IMG/VR virus record: IMGVR_UViG_3300042691_014641
Coordinates: 1-46,827 of that record
DNA from: a virus
Length of the DNA: 46,827 nt
Strand: one strand, 5' to 3'
This document shows, one piece after another, positions 24,690 through 32,940 of this stretch. Both the position numbers and the translations under genes were made by a program. Under the pieces are notes generated by a model, which saw only the letters and a list, made by a program, of their open reading frames with translations, did not search any database and was not told the DNA's origin. Within the stretch, counting starts at the first letter, position 1, and each line of letters begins with the position of its first letter.

Positions 24690-26492
24690 GTGCCAGTTGA
24701 TGTAGAACTTAATGATTCGGGTGAGCACATCCGCATCGACACCGAATGGCGATACAAAGAGCTATGCAAAGGTATCCCGGGTGCGACATGGTCAGCCGCT
24801 GACAAAGCGTGGCGTGCACCACTTGGTTGGTCAACGTGCCTTGCTCTTCGGTCGGTGTTTAAGACCGAACTGCGTATCGGACCAAGACTTACTGAATGGG
24901 CTACAAACGAATTCAACACGCGAGTTGCTCCGTGCAACGAACTGCGTGAGCTTGAGACGGCCGACGGTGACGAGGCATTGTTCCCGCACCAGCGTGCCGG
25001 AGTAAAGTTCCTTGCCGCTGCGCGTCGCGCTCTTCTTGCTGATGAGCCGGGCCTCGGAAAGACAGCGCAGACGATCCGCGCATTGAAAGAACTAAAGGAC
25101 AGAGGCGAGGAAGTGTTTCCTGCGCTCATCGTGTGCCCGAACACTCTGAAGAAAAACTGGAAGCGCGAGTTTGCGATGTGGTGGCCTGGAGTAAACGTTC
25201 AGGTTATCAGCGGATCAGCGACACAGCGCCGTAAGCAATTCGCCGAAGAAGACGTTGACGTGTACGTCATCAACTGGGAGTCATTGCGTACTCACTCGCG
25301 TCTTGCCAGTTACGGATCTGTTGCGTTGGCGCGATGCGTTGAATGCGGCGGTCATGATGAGAAGGTTTCGGAAAACCGCTGTGAGGTGCACATCCGTGAA
25401 CTCAATAAGATCGACTTCAAGTCAGTAGTTGCTGACGAGATTCACCGTTCGAAGGAACCAAAGAGCAAGCAGACACGAGCGCTTTGGGCGGCAACAGGAA
25501 ACGCAGACATCCGTTTTGCGCTCACTGGTACGCCTATCGCCAACAACGTTCTTGATCTATGGCCGATTCTGCACTGGCTGTCGCCAAACGAATGGCCTAG
25601 CAAGACTCGTTGGATCGACCGCATGGTTGATACGATGTTGAACGCATTCGGTGGAATGATGGTGCTCGGCGTCAAGCCGCACATGCACGACGAATTCTAC
25701 GCGGCTATCAACCCGCGTATGCGCAGAATGCTCAAGGCGAAGGTTCTTCCATGGTTGCCACCTGTGATCAAGGAGCGCCGTGACGTAGAAATGTCTACCA
25801 AGCAGAAAAAGGCGTACGAGCAAATGCGCGACGTCATGATCGCTCAGTTGGAAAGCGGTGAAGCGCTAACAGCGCCGAGCCCGCTAACTCAAGCTACACG
25901 GTTGTTGCAGTTCGCAAGTTCATACGCCGCGATCGATGTAGACGAGTTTACTGGAGAGATCGCCGTCAAACTGGCAGAGCCGTCGTGCAAGGTAGACGCG
26001 CTGATGGACGACATCGAAAACGGTGACTTTGGAGATGACTCAGTCGCCGTGTGTGCGGTGTCTCGACAGCTCATCGAACTTCTTAGCGCCCGCCTTGAAA
26101 AGGCGAAGATTCCTCACGGATTGATTACTGGCGCACAGACAGAGGAAGAACGCCAAAAGGCCATCGACGATTTTCAGAATGGCAGAATTAAGTGGATTCT
26201 TTTCACGGCGCAGGCCGGTGGAGTTGGTGTCACGTTGACTGCCGCGCGCAGACTGATCATGCTTCAGCGCCCGTGGTCACTGGTTGATTACAAACAGGCT
26301 CTTGACCGAGTTCACAGAATCGGTAGTGAGATCCACGACTCCATCGTGATCACAGACTACGTTACCGATGGGACGATTGAAGAGCGTGTCATTCAGGTTC
26401 TAGACACCAAGGCCGATAACTTCGAGCAGATCGTACGAGATAAGGACCAACTTCTCAAGATGTTGAGAGACGACAAGACAGGATCACTATGA
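24690..26492 (+). CDS. SNF2-family DEAD-like helicase
   Basis: A 600-residue protein, GTG start 24690 after AAGAGGT. The N-terminal 85 residues resemble a HARP/SMARCAL1-like DNA-binding part (W-SAADKAWRAPL). Helicase motifs: Walker A DEPGLGKT (118-125), DEIH (249-252), LTGTPIANN, and the C-terminal FTAQAGGVGVTLTAA and QALDRVHRIG arginine-finger region. Between motifs Ia and II is a small zinc-ribbon insert with C216, C219, C231 and H234. Such phage proteins are thought to remodel forks or anneal strands. The stop overlaps the nuclease start (ATGA). Confidence 0.88.
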   Translation: MPVDVELNDSGEHIRIDTEWRYKELCKGIPGATWSAADKAWRAPLGWSTCLALRSVFKTELRIGPRLTEWATNEFNTRVAPCNELRELETADGDEALFPHQRAGVKFLAAARRALLADEPGLGKTAQTIRALKELKDRGEEVFPALIVCPNTLKKNWKREFAMWWPGVNVQVISGSATQRRKQFAEEDVDVYVINWESLRTHSRLASYGSVALARCVECGGHDEKVSENRCEVHIRELNKIDFKSVVADEIHRSKEPKSKQTRALWAATGNADIRFALTGTPIANNVLDLWPILHWLSPNEWPSKTRWIDRMVDTMLNAFGGMMVLGVKPHMHDEFYAAINPRMRRMLKAKVLPWLPPVIKERRDVEMSTKQKKAYEQMRDVMIAQLESGEALTAPSPLTQATRLLQFASSYAAIDVDEFTGEIAVKLAEPSCKVDALMDDIENGDFGDDSVAVCAVSRQLIELLSARLEKAKIPHGLITGAQTEEERQKAIDDFQNGRIKWILFTAQAGGVGVTLTAARRLIMLQRPWSLVDYKQALDRVHRIGSEIHDSIVITDYVTDGTIEERVIQVLDTKADNFEQIVRDKDQLLKMLRDDKTGSL

Positions 26493-27448
26493 CAATCACT
26501 GAAACACCGGTGCAGCTTAACCGCGAGCCGCTAAGAATCTCAAACTCTGAGATTCAAACGTTTAAGGACTGCAGAAGAAAGTGGTGGTTGAACTACTACC
26601 GTAGACTTCAGCCGCAGACTCAAAACTTTACAGGCGCTCTTGCGTTAGGCTCACGCGTTCACTCGGCGTTGGATATGTACTATTCAACAGGAACTCCACT
26701 GCTCGAGGCATACGCTCACTTTGTGCAGCTCGACAAGAAGGCTCTTGTAGAGAGCTTCCGCGACACGATGGAACTCGAGACAGAAGCCGAGCTCGGTAGA
26801 ATCATGCTCGAGGGATATCTCGACTGGGTCAACGAGAACGGCATCGACGCCGATCTTGAGATGATCTCGACAGAAGAAATCATCACGATGCCGATGTTCG
26901 AGGGCAGGGTAGAACTTCAAGGTAAACTTGACATGCGTGTTCGTCGCAAGGCAGACGGTGTGCGTATGTTCCGTGACTTCAAGACGGTTGGCGGTTCGTT
27001 CACAGAGTTTGCTGCTCTTGCTCACATGAACGAGCAGATCCTAACGTACATGCTTCTCGAGGCGGCGCAGAACAAAGAAGGCGAGCGCAGCGAAGGCGGT
27101 ATCTTCACGATGTTGAAGAAGGTCAAGCGTACAGCAAACGCAAAGCCGCCGTTCTACGATCAGATCGAAGTCAGACACAACACCTTTGCGTTGAGAGCGT
27201 TTTGGAACAGAATTCATGGTACCGTAGGCGACATGCTCGCTGTGCGAGACGCATTGGACGAAGGACAAGATCATCACTTCGTTGCATACCCTCGGCCAAG
27301 CCGAGATTGCAAGTGGAAGTGCCAGTTCTTTGCAGTATGCCCGTTGTTTGACGACGGTAGCGCTGCAGAGCACGCGATCGCCGAGCTGTATACGCAAGGC
27401 GATCCGTATAAGTATTACGAATCAACAGAGATGAAAGGAAGTGAATGA
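26489..27448 (+). CDS. Cas4/RecB-like PD-(D/E)XK exonuclease with Fe-S cysteines
   Basis: A 319-residue protein, ATG 26489 overlapping the helicase stop. Motifs: FKDCRRKWW (C28), GSRVHSALD (H58), GKLDMR (D148), RDFKT (D163-x-K165) and NEQILTYM. Three late cysteines C274, C278 and C284 with C28 fit the 4Fe-4S cluster of AddB/Cas4-type nucleases. It likely resects DNA ends for the recombinase encoded next. No Cas1 or CRISPR array is nearby, so a CRISPR role is not indicated. Confidence 0.85.
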   Translation: MTITETPVQLNREPLRISNSEIQTFKDCRRKWWLNYYRRLQPQTQNFTGALALGSRVHSALDMYYSTGTPLLEAYAHFVQLDKKALVESFRDTMELETEAELGRIMLEGYLDWVNENGIDADLEMISTEEIITMPMFEGRVELQGKLDMRVRRKADGVRMFRDFKTVGGSFTEFAALAHMNEQILTYMLLEAAQNKEGERSEGGIFTMLKKVKRTANAKPPFYDQIEVRHNTFALRAFWNRIHGTVGDMLAVRDALDEGQDHHFVAYPRPSRDCKWKCQFFAVCPLFDDGSAAEHAIAELYTQGDPYKYYESTEMKGSE

Positions 27449-28206
27449 CCATGAGTGGAGTACAGCGATCGCTTACTCTCATGGTGTACGGTGAATCAAA
27501 GGTCGGTAAATCGACGTTTGCAGTCACTGCACCATACCCACGTCTGATGCTGGACGTGGAAGGCGGGCACAGATTCCTGCCTATCAACGTAAAGTACTGG
27601 GATCCGTTGCGTGAGGAGCCGCCGGCTGCTGACGGGACGTGGGATACCTGCGTTGTCAACGTCACAGAGTACGACACCGTTCTCAAGGCGTACCAGTGGC
27701 TTCAGATCGGACGCCACCAGTTTAAGTCACTGATCATCGACTCGGTCTCCGAGTTGCAGGTTAAGTGCATGGACAACATCGCCGGAACGAATCAGATGCA
27801 GATGCAACAGTGGGGCGAACTTCTTCGTCACATGGGCGCGCTGCTTCGTGATCTCCGCGACCTTACGATGCACGCAACCAACCCGCTCGAGGCAGTCGTG
27901 CTGACAGCGATGGCACGTCAAAGCCAGGATGGCCGGTATCGTCCGTACCTCCAAGGTCAGCTTGCCATTCAGGCTCCGTACTTCTACGACATCCTCGGTG
28001 CGATCAACGTCGAAGAGTTCAACAACCCGGACCCGACACAGGGACCGTACAAGGCGCGTCGTATGTACGTCGAGCGCACAAGTCAGTACGAGGCAGGCGA
28101 ACGTGTTCAAGGCCGCCTTGGCAAAATCGTCGAGCAGGGAGACCTCAGTGTCGAACGAATGCTCGATATCGTTTTCGGACCCCGTCCGGATCAGCAAGCA
28201 AAGTAA
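27445..28206 (+). CDS. Sak4-like RecA-fold ATPase
   Basis: A 253-residue protein, ATG 27445 (or 27451) overlapping the nuclease stop. Walker A GESKVGKST (16-24), a DVEGGHRF segment in the place of the first acidic strand and Walker B SLIIDS (95-100) define a RecA-fold ATPase of the Sak4 single-strand-annealing/recombinase group. Downstream KARRMYVERTSQYEAGERV is usual for the family. Sak4 proteins work with a phage SSB, and the next gene encodes an SSB-like protein. The Cas4-like, Sak4 and SSB order supports a recombination-dependent replication unit. Confidence 0.85.
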   Translation: MTMSGVQRSLTLMVYGESKVGKSTFAVTAPYPRLMLDVEGGHRFLPINVKYWDPLREEPPAADGTWDTCVVNVTEYDTVLKAYQWLQIGRHQFKSLIIDSVSELQVKCMDNIAGTNQMQMQQWGELLRHMGALLRDLRDLTMHATNPLEAVVLTAMARQSQDGRYRPYLQGQLAIQAPYFYDILGAINVEEFNNPDPTQGPYKARRMYVERTSQYEAGERVQGRLGKIVEQGDLSVERMLDIVFGPRPDQQAK

Positions 28207-28234
28207 CCAACACAGAAAGACATAGGTAAAAACA

Positions 28235-28807
28235 ATGAGCACACTCAATTGGGGTGACCTCGTCAAGGAGGCGGGTGACGTCGGTGGGTACGACCCGCTG
28301 CCCGACGGCGACTACGACCTCGTGATCGTTGAGGCACAGGCTAAGGCCACTCAGACGGGCAAGACGATGTTTGCCGTGAAGGCACAGGTCACAACCGGGG
28401 CGCACGCTAAGCGTCTCGTGTGGGACAACCTCGTCGTCTCGACAGACAACCCGAGCGCACTCGGAATCTTCTTCCGCAAGATGAACGCTCTCGGTCTTGA
28501 CCGCAACTACTTCGCGACCAACCCGACGAACGCTCAGATCGAGCAGACCCTCAAGGGTCGTAGCTTCCGCGCGCAGGTTGGTAGCCGTACATGGCAGGGT
28601 CAGAAGAAGAACGAGATCAAGACATACTACTCTCTTCCGACAACTTCCGCTCCGGCTCCTATGGCTGTAGCCCCTGCTCCTGCTCCGGCTCCGGCACCTG
28701 CTCCGGCGCCCGCACCTGTTGCCGCTGCTCCGGCTCCGGCACCTGCCCACGCTCCGGCACCTGTTGCCGAGGTTCAGGCACAGACACCGCCAGCCGCTCC
28801 GTTCTGA
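28235..28807 (+). CDS. SSB-like (DUF669-type) single-strand DNA-binding protein
   Basis: A 190-residue protein from ATG 28235. Residues 1-130 are beta-rich, beginning WGDLVKEAG, with GDYDLVIVEAQAKATQTGKTMF, as in DUF669-type SSB-like proteins that pair with Sak4. The C-terminal 55 residues are almost only Pro and Ala, a flexible linker built from DNA repeats, ending AAPF. The terminal Pro-Phe recalls the SSB tip that docks partner proteins, although the acidic residues are missing. A strong hairpin follows 17 bases after the stop. Confidence 0.75.
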   Translation: MSTLNWGDLVKEAGDVGGYDPLPDGDYDLVIVEAQAKATQTGKTMFAVKAQVTTGAHAKRLVWDNLVVSTDNPSALGIFFRKMNALGLDRNYFATNPTNAQIEQTLKGRSFRAQVGSRTWQGQKKNEIKTYYSLPTTSAPAPMAVAPAPAPAPAPAPAPAPVAAAPAPAPAHAPAPVAEVQAQTPPAAPF

Positions 28808-28824
28808 CGAGCTGCTGTTCTTTG

Positions 28825-28862
28825 GTGGTCGCCCGCGGCATGAGAATGCCGTGGGCGGCCAC
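28825..28862 (+). terminator. 17-bp hairpin with GAGA tetraloop after SSB gene
   Basis: Arms 28825-28841 and 28846-28862 pair over 17 positions with two T-G wobbles and close a GAGA (GNRA) loop. TTGAGTATC follows, not a T-tract. It separates the recombination genes from the GT-B-like pair and may end or protect the SSB message. Confidence 0.75.
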
Positions 28863-28888
28863 TTGAGTATCACACAAAGGATGAATCA

Positions 28889-30097
28889 ATGAAGATTTTA
28901 ATGACAGGGTTCACAGCTCTTCAAATCAATACAGAGCACAGAACTATTAAAAAGATCGACGTGCCAGCGTCGATCGTTGAAGCTCTTGAAAGCGTCGGCC
29001 ATCAGGTAGATTGGCGACGCGTCACACCTGGTGAAGATCTATCGTCGTACGACGTAATCTGGGTCAACCTCGGACCCTTGAACTCTCTTAACGGCCGCCA
29101 GGGCGCTATGGGCGCGCTGTACGCGCTCAGCTCTGGTGTCCCGGCAGTCGGGTTCTTTGATGACTGGCAATTTGCCGCCGTGTTCAACGCGTGCCGCTCA
29201 CTTGTTCGCCACCCAGAGATCCTATACAAGTATCTTCTGTCTGGGTCATCGGTTCGTGGCGACGAAGGCGCGACGTACTTCTCAAAGGCTGAAGCCGACG
29301 CGGCACTGGAAAGAATCATTGCCGCTAATCCCGACGCTGCAAAGAAGTGCGCCGTCGGTAGATACTTCTTTAACGACAACGACGACAACATCAAGGCGCA
29401 CGAAGGCCAGTTGGTACAGACAGCACAGGCTCTTCTGGGCGAACGCTGGTCGTATGGCATGGTTCCAGTGTGCCCGATGTACTCGTTTGGTGACCGTTCA
29501 CTTGTCCGCAAGAGAATGCCCGCCGAGATGGCTGGCATTGAGGCGCTAGACCCAAGTTCAACGATCTTCAATATCCTGTCGTCAGCCGAGCCGCTCCCTC
29601 CGTCTGAGAAAAAGCGTGCCTGGGTTCTCGGGGCGCTTGTGCCGCACGACACTTGGCTCGAAAAGAAGAATCCAGATTGGCCTGTAGAGATCGTAGGAAG
29701 CCGAAAGCTAATTAGAAAGTTCGGCGGACAGCGTTTTGACACAGAGGAAGACGTTCTTTCGTTTTACAACGAATACTGGGGAATTCTTTCGCCTCCGTAT
29801 CCGCATGCCGGCTGTGGTTGGTGGAGAAGCCGATTTATGTACGCCGCAAGGGTGAAGTCTATTCTTGTTACAGACAAGGGAGAAGGAAAGCCGCTCGGTG
29901 CACCATACTCGTTGACAATCAAGCAGGTCGAGTCGATGTCAGACGACGATCTGGCTGGTGCGGCAAACGCACAGGCGGACACGCTTCGTTCACATATGCC
30001 GACGTACGATTCGTTTGTTGATCACTGCAACAGGATCGTTCATCGCGCGTTGAATGAAGACAAGGGACTGAGGATCAATCCAGACGGTAGCAGGTAA
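28889..30097 (+). CDS. GT-B-like putative glycosyltransferase A
   Basis: A 402-residue protein from ATG 28889. The N-terminal half is Rossmann-like (MKILMTGFTALQ, VIWVNLGPLN, PAVGFFDDWQF at 86-95); the C-terminal half (RAWVLGALVPHDTW, VEIVGS, GCGWWRSRFMYAARV, SILVTDKGEGKPLG, QVESMSDDDL) fits the sugar-nucleotide lobe of GT-B enzymes. This layout resembles T4 beta-glucosyltransferase in plan, not in close sequence. The next gene is a diverged copy. The location inside the replication block, with a ThyA homologue carrying the dCMP-type Asp, makes a DNA-base glycosyltransferase the attractive reading; virion or wall glycosylation is the alternative. Confidence 0.6.
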   Translation: MKILMTGFTALQINTEHRTIKKIDVPASIVEALESVGHQVDWRRVTPGEDLSSYDVIWVNLGPLNSLNGRQGAMGALYALSSGVPAVGFFDDWQFAAVFNACRSLVRHPEILYKYLLSGSSVRGDEGATYFSKAEADAALERIIAANPDAAKKCAVGRYFFNDNDDNIKAHEGQLVQTAQALLGERWSYGMVPVCPMYSFGDRSLVRKRMPAEMAGIEALDPSSTIFNILSSAEPLPPSEKKRAWVLGALVPHDTWLEKKNPDWPVEIVGSRKLIRKFGGQRFDTEEDVLSFYNEYWGILSPPYPHAGCGWWRSRFMYAARVKSILVTDKGEGKPLGAPYSLTIKQVESMSDDDLAGAANAQADTLRSHMPTYDSFVDHCNRIVHRALNEDKGLRINPDGSR

Positions 30098-31110
30098 TGA
30101 AGTCAATTGCCATCTCTGGTATGACCGCCTCTCAGGCGTCGTACAGATCGTTTCATCATCGCGCGAGCTTCATAGGCTGCGTTGCTTCAATGTTGAAAGA
30201 CAACAACGTTGCCGTGCACTTTATAGAGCCAAGCGTTTTGCTAAAGAAAAGTGATCTCGATCAGTACGACTCTGTATTACTCGGTGTGGCTCCTATTCTT
30301 AGTATCGCCGCAAACAAGGCGTATGGAATTCTGCACATGATCAATCTGCTAAAAAACGATAGCAGACTTAGACTATTTGTAGACGCTCCAGAACCCGCTA
30401 AGATAGCCGCAAGCCTACGCGCCATCGATAAAAACAACGATGACATCATCAAACAGTTCTACTCGGGTAGAAAGCAGTATTCAGACGTAGTTGGTAATAA
30501 AAAGATTCTTGAGTCCACACTAGGTGGCGTGAAAACTCTTTTTTCTCACTGGGACTACGTTACTTTGTACCCGAGTAGCCCGTTTGTGGATTCTCAGGTT
30601 GTTAAGGCACAGCTCCCATGCACAGATGTTTCTACGGTTCTTCCTGTAGAAGTAGACAGTGTTCTTATCTCGTCTGAGATAAGCTCTACAGCAACGTCAA
30701 GAAGTAGACGCTGGGTAGTCGACAGCATGAACTCAAAGTGGTTCAAGTCTCTACAAAATACTCTTGGTAATTCTGCTGTTCAGATGAAAAGCAACAGACT
30801 GTCAACTGACTCAGACGTAGAAAAGATGATGCTTGAGTCTCAGGGGTCGATTCTAAGCGTACAAGATGATGGAATGCTCTGGTGGAGCTACAGAATGTCG
30901 CAGGCGATGAACTCTAGAACTCCAATAGTAAGCGACTGGAAGATTACGTCTATTCTTGGAGATTCTTGGTCGTTGCTGCCGGCAAACGTAGAGGAAATGG
31001 ATTACGTTGATATCTACGAACTATCGGTGACACAGCGGAAGCGCTACACAGGCGCGCTTATGAACGCACAAGACACTATACACACACTAAAGAATGGATT
31101 AGGGCTGTGA
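30097..31110 (+). CDS. GT-B-like putative glycosyltransferase B (paralogue of A)
   Basis: A 337-residue protein; ATG 30097 shares one base with the upstream stop. It begins MKSIAISGMTASQ with DSVLLGVAPIL and LRLFVDAPEP, a Rossmann-like N-lobe. The C-lobe contains GMLWWSYRMSQAM, TPIVSDWKITSILGDSWSLL and VEEMDYVDIY, which line up with GCGWWRSRFMYAA, SILVTDKGEG and VESMSDDDLA of the preceding protein. It seems to be a diverged tandem duplicate, perhaps for a second sugar or adding to another position. I see no family-level signature beyond the fold. Confidence 0.5.
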   Translation: MKSIAISGMTASQASYRSFHHRASFIGCVASMLKDNNVAVHFIEPSVLLKKSDLDQYDSVLLGVAPILSIAANKAYGILHMINLLKNDSRLRLFVDAPEPAKIAASLRAIDKNNDDIIKQFYSGRKQYSDVVGNKKILESTLGGVKTLFSHWDYVTLYPSSPFVDSQVVKAQLPCTDVSTVLPVEVDSVLISSEISSTATSRSRRWVVDSMNSKWFKSLQNTLGNSAVQMKSNRLSTDSDVEKMMLESQGSILSVQDDGMLWWSYRMSQAMNSRTPIVSDWKITSILGDSWSLLPANVEEMDYVDIYELSVTQRKRYTGALMNAQDTIHTLKNGLGL

Positions 31111-31592
31111 CAGACAAGGTGCTATTTGGCAAGTGGCTAGAGAAGACTCGCCAACTGCAAACAGACGTGTACAACGTCGACTACTCGTCGTTTCATAGCG
31201 ACGAGCATGACGATCTAAGAAACCTTATCGAGTACATCCGCTGGAACATGCTGGCGATCGACGACGAGCTTGCTGAGGTCCGTAAGGCCATCTCGTGGAA
31301 GCCTTGGCAGCACGATGACCCGTACGCCGATCGCCACGAGATCCTCAAGGAATGCGTTGACGTTCTGCACTTCGTTGCAAACATTCTTTGCGCCGCCGGC
31401 GCGACTGACGAAGAACTTGACGCTGAGTATTTGGCTAAGATGCAGAAGAACGCTGATCGCCAAAAGAACGGCTACAGAGTTCTTGACAGTGGTGTCAAGT
31501 GTGCCCAGTGCTTCAGAGCTCTTGACGACTATGACGTCAACTCATGCCTTGAATCGTCGTGCCCACAGCAGACGTCAAAAGGTGGGTCATGA
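31107..31592 (+). CDS. MazG/dUTPase-2-like NTP pyrophosphohydrolase with zinc ribbon
   Basis: A 161-residue protein, GTG 31107 overlapping the previous stop (GTGA). The all-alpha NTP pyrophosphatase core shows DDELAEVRKAISWKPW (E54, E57) and EILKECVDVLHF (E82, D85), the acidic magnesium site of the dimeric dUTPase/dCTPase/MazG superfamily. The C-terminus adds CAQC and C-x4-C (C132, C135, C147, C152), a likely zinc ribbon. It could hydrolyse dCTP or dUTP, the job T4 gives to gp56 when making modified cytosine DNA, or clean the nucleotide pool. Substrate cannot be told from sequence. Confidence 0.75.
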   Translation: MTDKVLFGKWLEKTRQLQTDVYNVDYSSFHSDEHDDLRNLIEYIRWNMLAIDDELAEVRKAISWKPWQHDDPYADRHEILKECVDVLHFVANILCAAGATDEELDAEYLAKMQKNADRQKNGYRVLDSGVKCAQCFRALDDYDVNSCLESSCPQQTSKGGS

Positions 31593-31825
31593 ACGACCTA
31601 TGGGAAGATGCCTCGTCTCTTGAGATAAAAATTGACGACGTTTTAAGAGTGAAAAAAGACGCATATGGCACAGACGCTGGCAGGCTTCATAACGGAAGAC
31701 TTGTTAAGGTTGTAGAAGTCAAGGGTGGCGACATCTACGTCACTACTATAGACTACAAGACTCCGCACATACCATCTGCCAGACACCCTGCGTATAAACT
31801 AGAGAAAAAGATCGCTTCGATATAG
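31589..31825 (+). CDS. Small hypothetical protein
   Basis: A 78-residue protein. ATG 31589 overlaps the preceding stop (ATGA) and is preferred to an upstream in-frame codon. Sequence: an acidic N-terminus, then KIDDVLRVKKDAYG, GRLHNGRLVKVVEVKGGDIYVTT, which alternates like a small beta barrel (SH3-like). No catalytic motif. It belongs to the run of small genes before the methyltransferase. Function unknown. Confidence 0.55.
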   Translation: MNDLWEDASSLEIKIDDVLRVKKDAYGTDAGRLHNGRLVKVVEVKGGDIYVTTIDYKTPHIPSARHPAYKLEKKIASI

Positions 31826-31826
31826 C

Positions 31827-32219
31827 ATGGACAGCAAGATTGATCTTTCTGCAGTTCTTTCAAGATTTGAAGAAAATTGGTCAAGAAGAATTGACTGTTC
31901 TCCAGGCTGGCACTCACTCATCGTTAAACTTGACGAAGAGCTGAGTCAGATAGACCCAGACTACACGATACAGCAGGTCAAGGAAAAATTTGGTGGTCTT
32001 AGATACTACTTCAATACTAAGACAGACCGGTTTAAAGAAATGGACAGCGTCGTACGCAGATACGAGCAGATCGCGTGGGAAACCTGCGAAGTGACAGGCG
32101 AACACGGCGTGTTGATGGTGAGAAACGGCTGGTATAGAACTATAAGCCCGGATCTTGCGCCGCCCGGATTTGAAGTTGTAGATAGGGAGAAACTTCTAGA
32201 TGGCGAAGCTAGTTCGTAA
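31827..32219 (+). CDS. Conserved KFGGLRYY-type hypothetical protein
   Basis: A 130-residue protein from ATG 31827, one base after the preceding stop. The segment CSPGWHSLIVKLDEELSQIDP, then QVKEKFGGLRYYF, MDSVVRRYEQIAWETCEVTG is a pattern I know from many phage and bacterial genomes (GW, KFGGLR, CE-TG). The Cys, Glu and Gly motif may bind metal or a ligand. No activity is established for the family that I can recall. The C-terminus overlaps the next gene by 20 bases. Confidence 0.65.
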   Translation: MDSKIDLSAVLSRFEENWSRRIDCSPGWHSLIVKLDEELSQIDPDYTIQQVKEKFGGLRYYFNTKTDRFKEMDSVVRRYEQIAWETCEVTGEHGVLMVRNGWYRTISPDLAPPGFEVVDREKLLDGEASS

Positions 32220-32400
32220 CGCTCTCAAGTGTTTGACGTGCAACAAGGTAATTGAGTCGGTGCATAGGCACGATTTTGTTCGCTGCGCGTGTCCCGAGGA
32301 TACAGACACAGGTGTATTTGTAGACGGCGGTCTTCTGTACCAACGTGTCGGCTATGGAATAAAGGCAGAGTTCGAAGATCTTAGTGAGTACGAGGAGTAA
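32200..32400 (+). CDS. Small zinc-binding protein (DUF7695-like)
   Basis: A 66-residue protein, ATG 32200, overlapping the previous gene. It has CLTCNKVIES, RHDFVRCACP and DGGLLYQRVGY, giving four cysteines in two CxxC or CxC pairs and the VDGG-x2-Y-x-R motif of a small family common in phages. Likely a zinc ribbon. Role unknown. Confidence 0.7.
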   Translation: MAKLVRNALKCLTCNKVIESVHRHDFVRCACPEDTDTGVFVDGGLLYQRVGYGIKAEFEDLSEYEE

Positions 32401-32402
32401 AA

Positions 32403-32603
32403 GTGAGACTTCACATCGAGATGAAATGCACCGGCAGAACGTTTGAAGAGATTCACGAGTCTCTTACAAGCAAGTGGTGCGAGTTCATTCAAGACCAGTC
32501 AGCAACTATCCCTCTTGACTCAGAGGTCTTTGTCTCTCAGCCTGAAGACGACCCTGATTCTGCGTTCTACGTCGCTAAACTGGTCGCGAGGGTAAAAGCA
32601 TGA
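32403..32603 (+). CDS. Small hypothetical protein
   Basis: A 66-residue protein from GTG 32403, two bases after the previous stop. It begins RLHIEMKCTGRTFEEIHESL and ends VAKLVARVKA, a possible beta-alpha-beta fold. Acidic middle (QPEDDPDSAF). It overlaps the next start by four bases (ATGA). No family recognised. Confidence 0.5.
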   Translation: MRLHIEMKCTGRTFEEIHESLTSKWCEFIQDQSATIPLDSEVFVSQPEDDPDSAFYVAKLVARVKA

Positions 32604-32896
32604 AGAACGAAAAAAGCCCGCGGCAGGAGATGCTTGAAACTGCCGCGAAGATAATCTCAGGTCAACGTGACACGCAGTACGGCGGACCTGAAGATAACTT
32701 TGGAAGAATCGCCAAAATATGGGGTGTTCTTTTTGGCAGAGAGTTCACCAACGAAGACGTCGCTATGGCGATGGTTGCAGTCAAGGTTGCTCGTTACGCT
32801 TCTAATTCTGGGTTTCAGCCAGACACGTGGACGGACATCGCTGGGTACGCTGCATGCGGCTACGAAGTTGGTCTAAATAGTCAGGTCTCTAAGTAA
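32600..32896 (+). CDS. DUF6378-like phage protein
   Basis: A 98-residue protein, ATG 32600 overlapping the previous stop. The sequence contains QRDTQYGGPEDNFGRIAKIW, then DVAMAMVAVKVAR and WTDIAGYAACGYE, the pattern of a family widespread in phages (YG-P-DNF, DIAGYAA). It is all-alpha and often sits near nucleotide-metabolism or methylase genes. Biochemical function is not known to me; a nucleotide-pool role is only a guess. Confidence 0.7.
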   Translation: MKNEKSPRQEMLETAAKIISGQRDTQYGGPEDNFGRIAKIWGVLFGREFTNEDVAMAMVAVKVARYASNSGFQPDTWTDIAGYAACGYEVGLNSQVSK

Positions 32897-32940
32897 TACG
32901 TGTTAGTGTTAATTATCGCATTAGACAATGAGGAAGAACA

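Noticed and set aside
26489-27448. Cas4-like protein as part of a CRISPR-Cas system
   Set aside because: No cas1, cas2 or array is present; its neighbours are SNF2, Sak4 and SSB-like genes, a phage recombination set.
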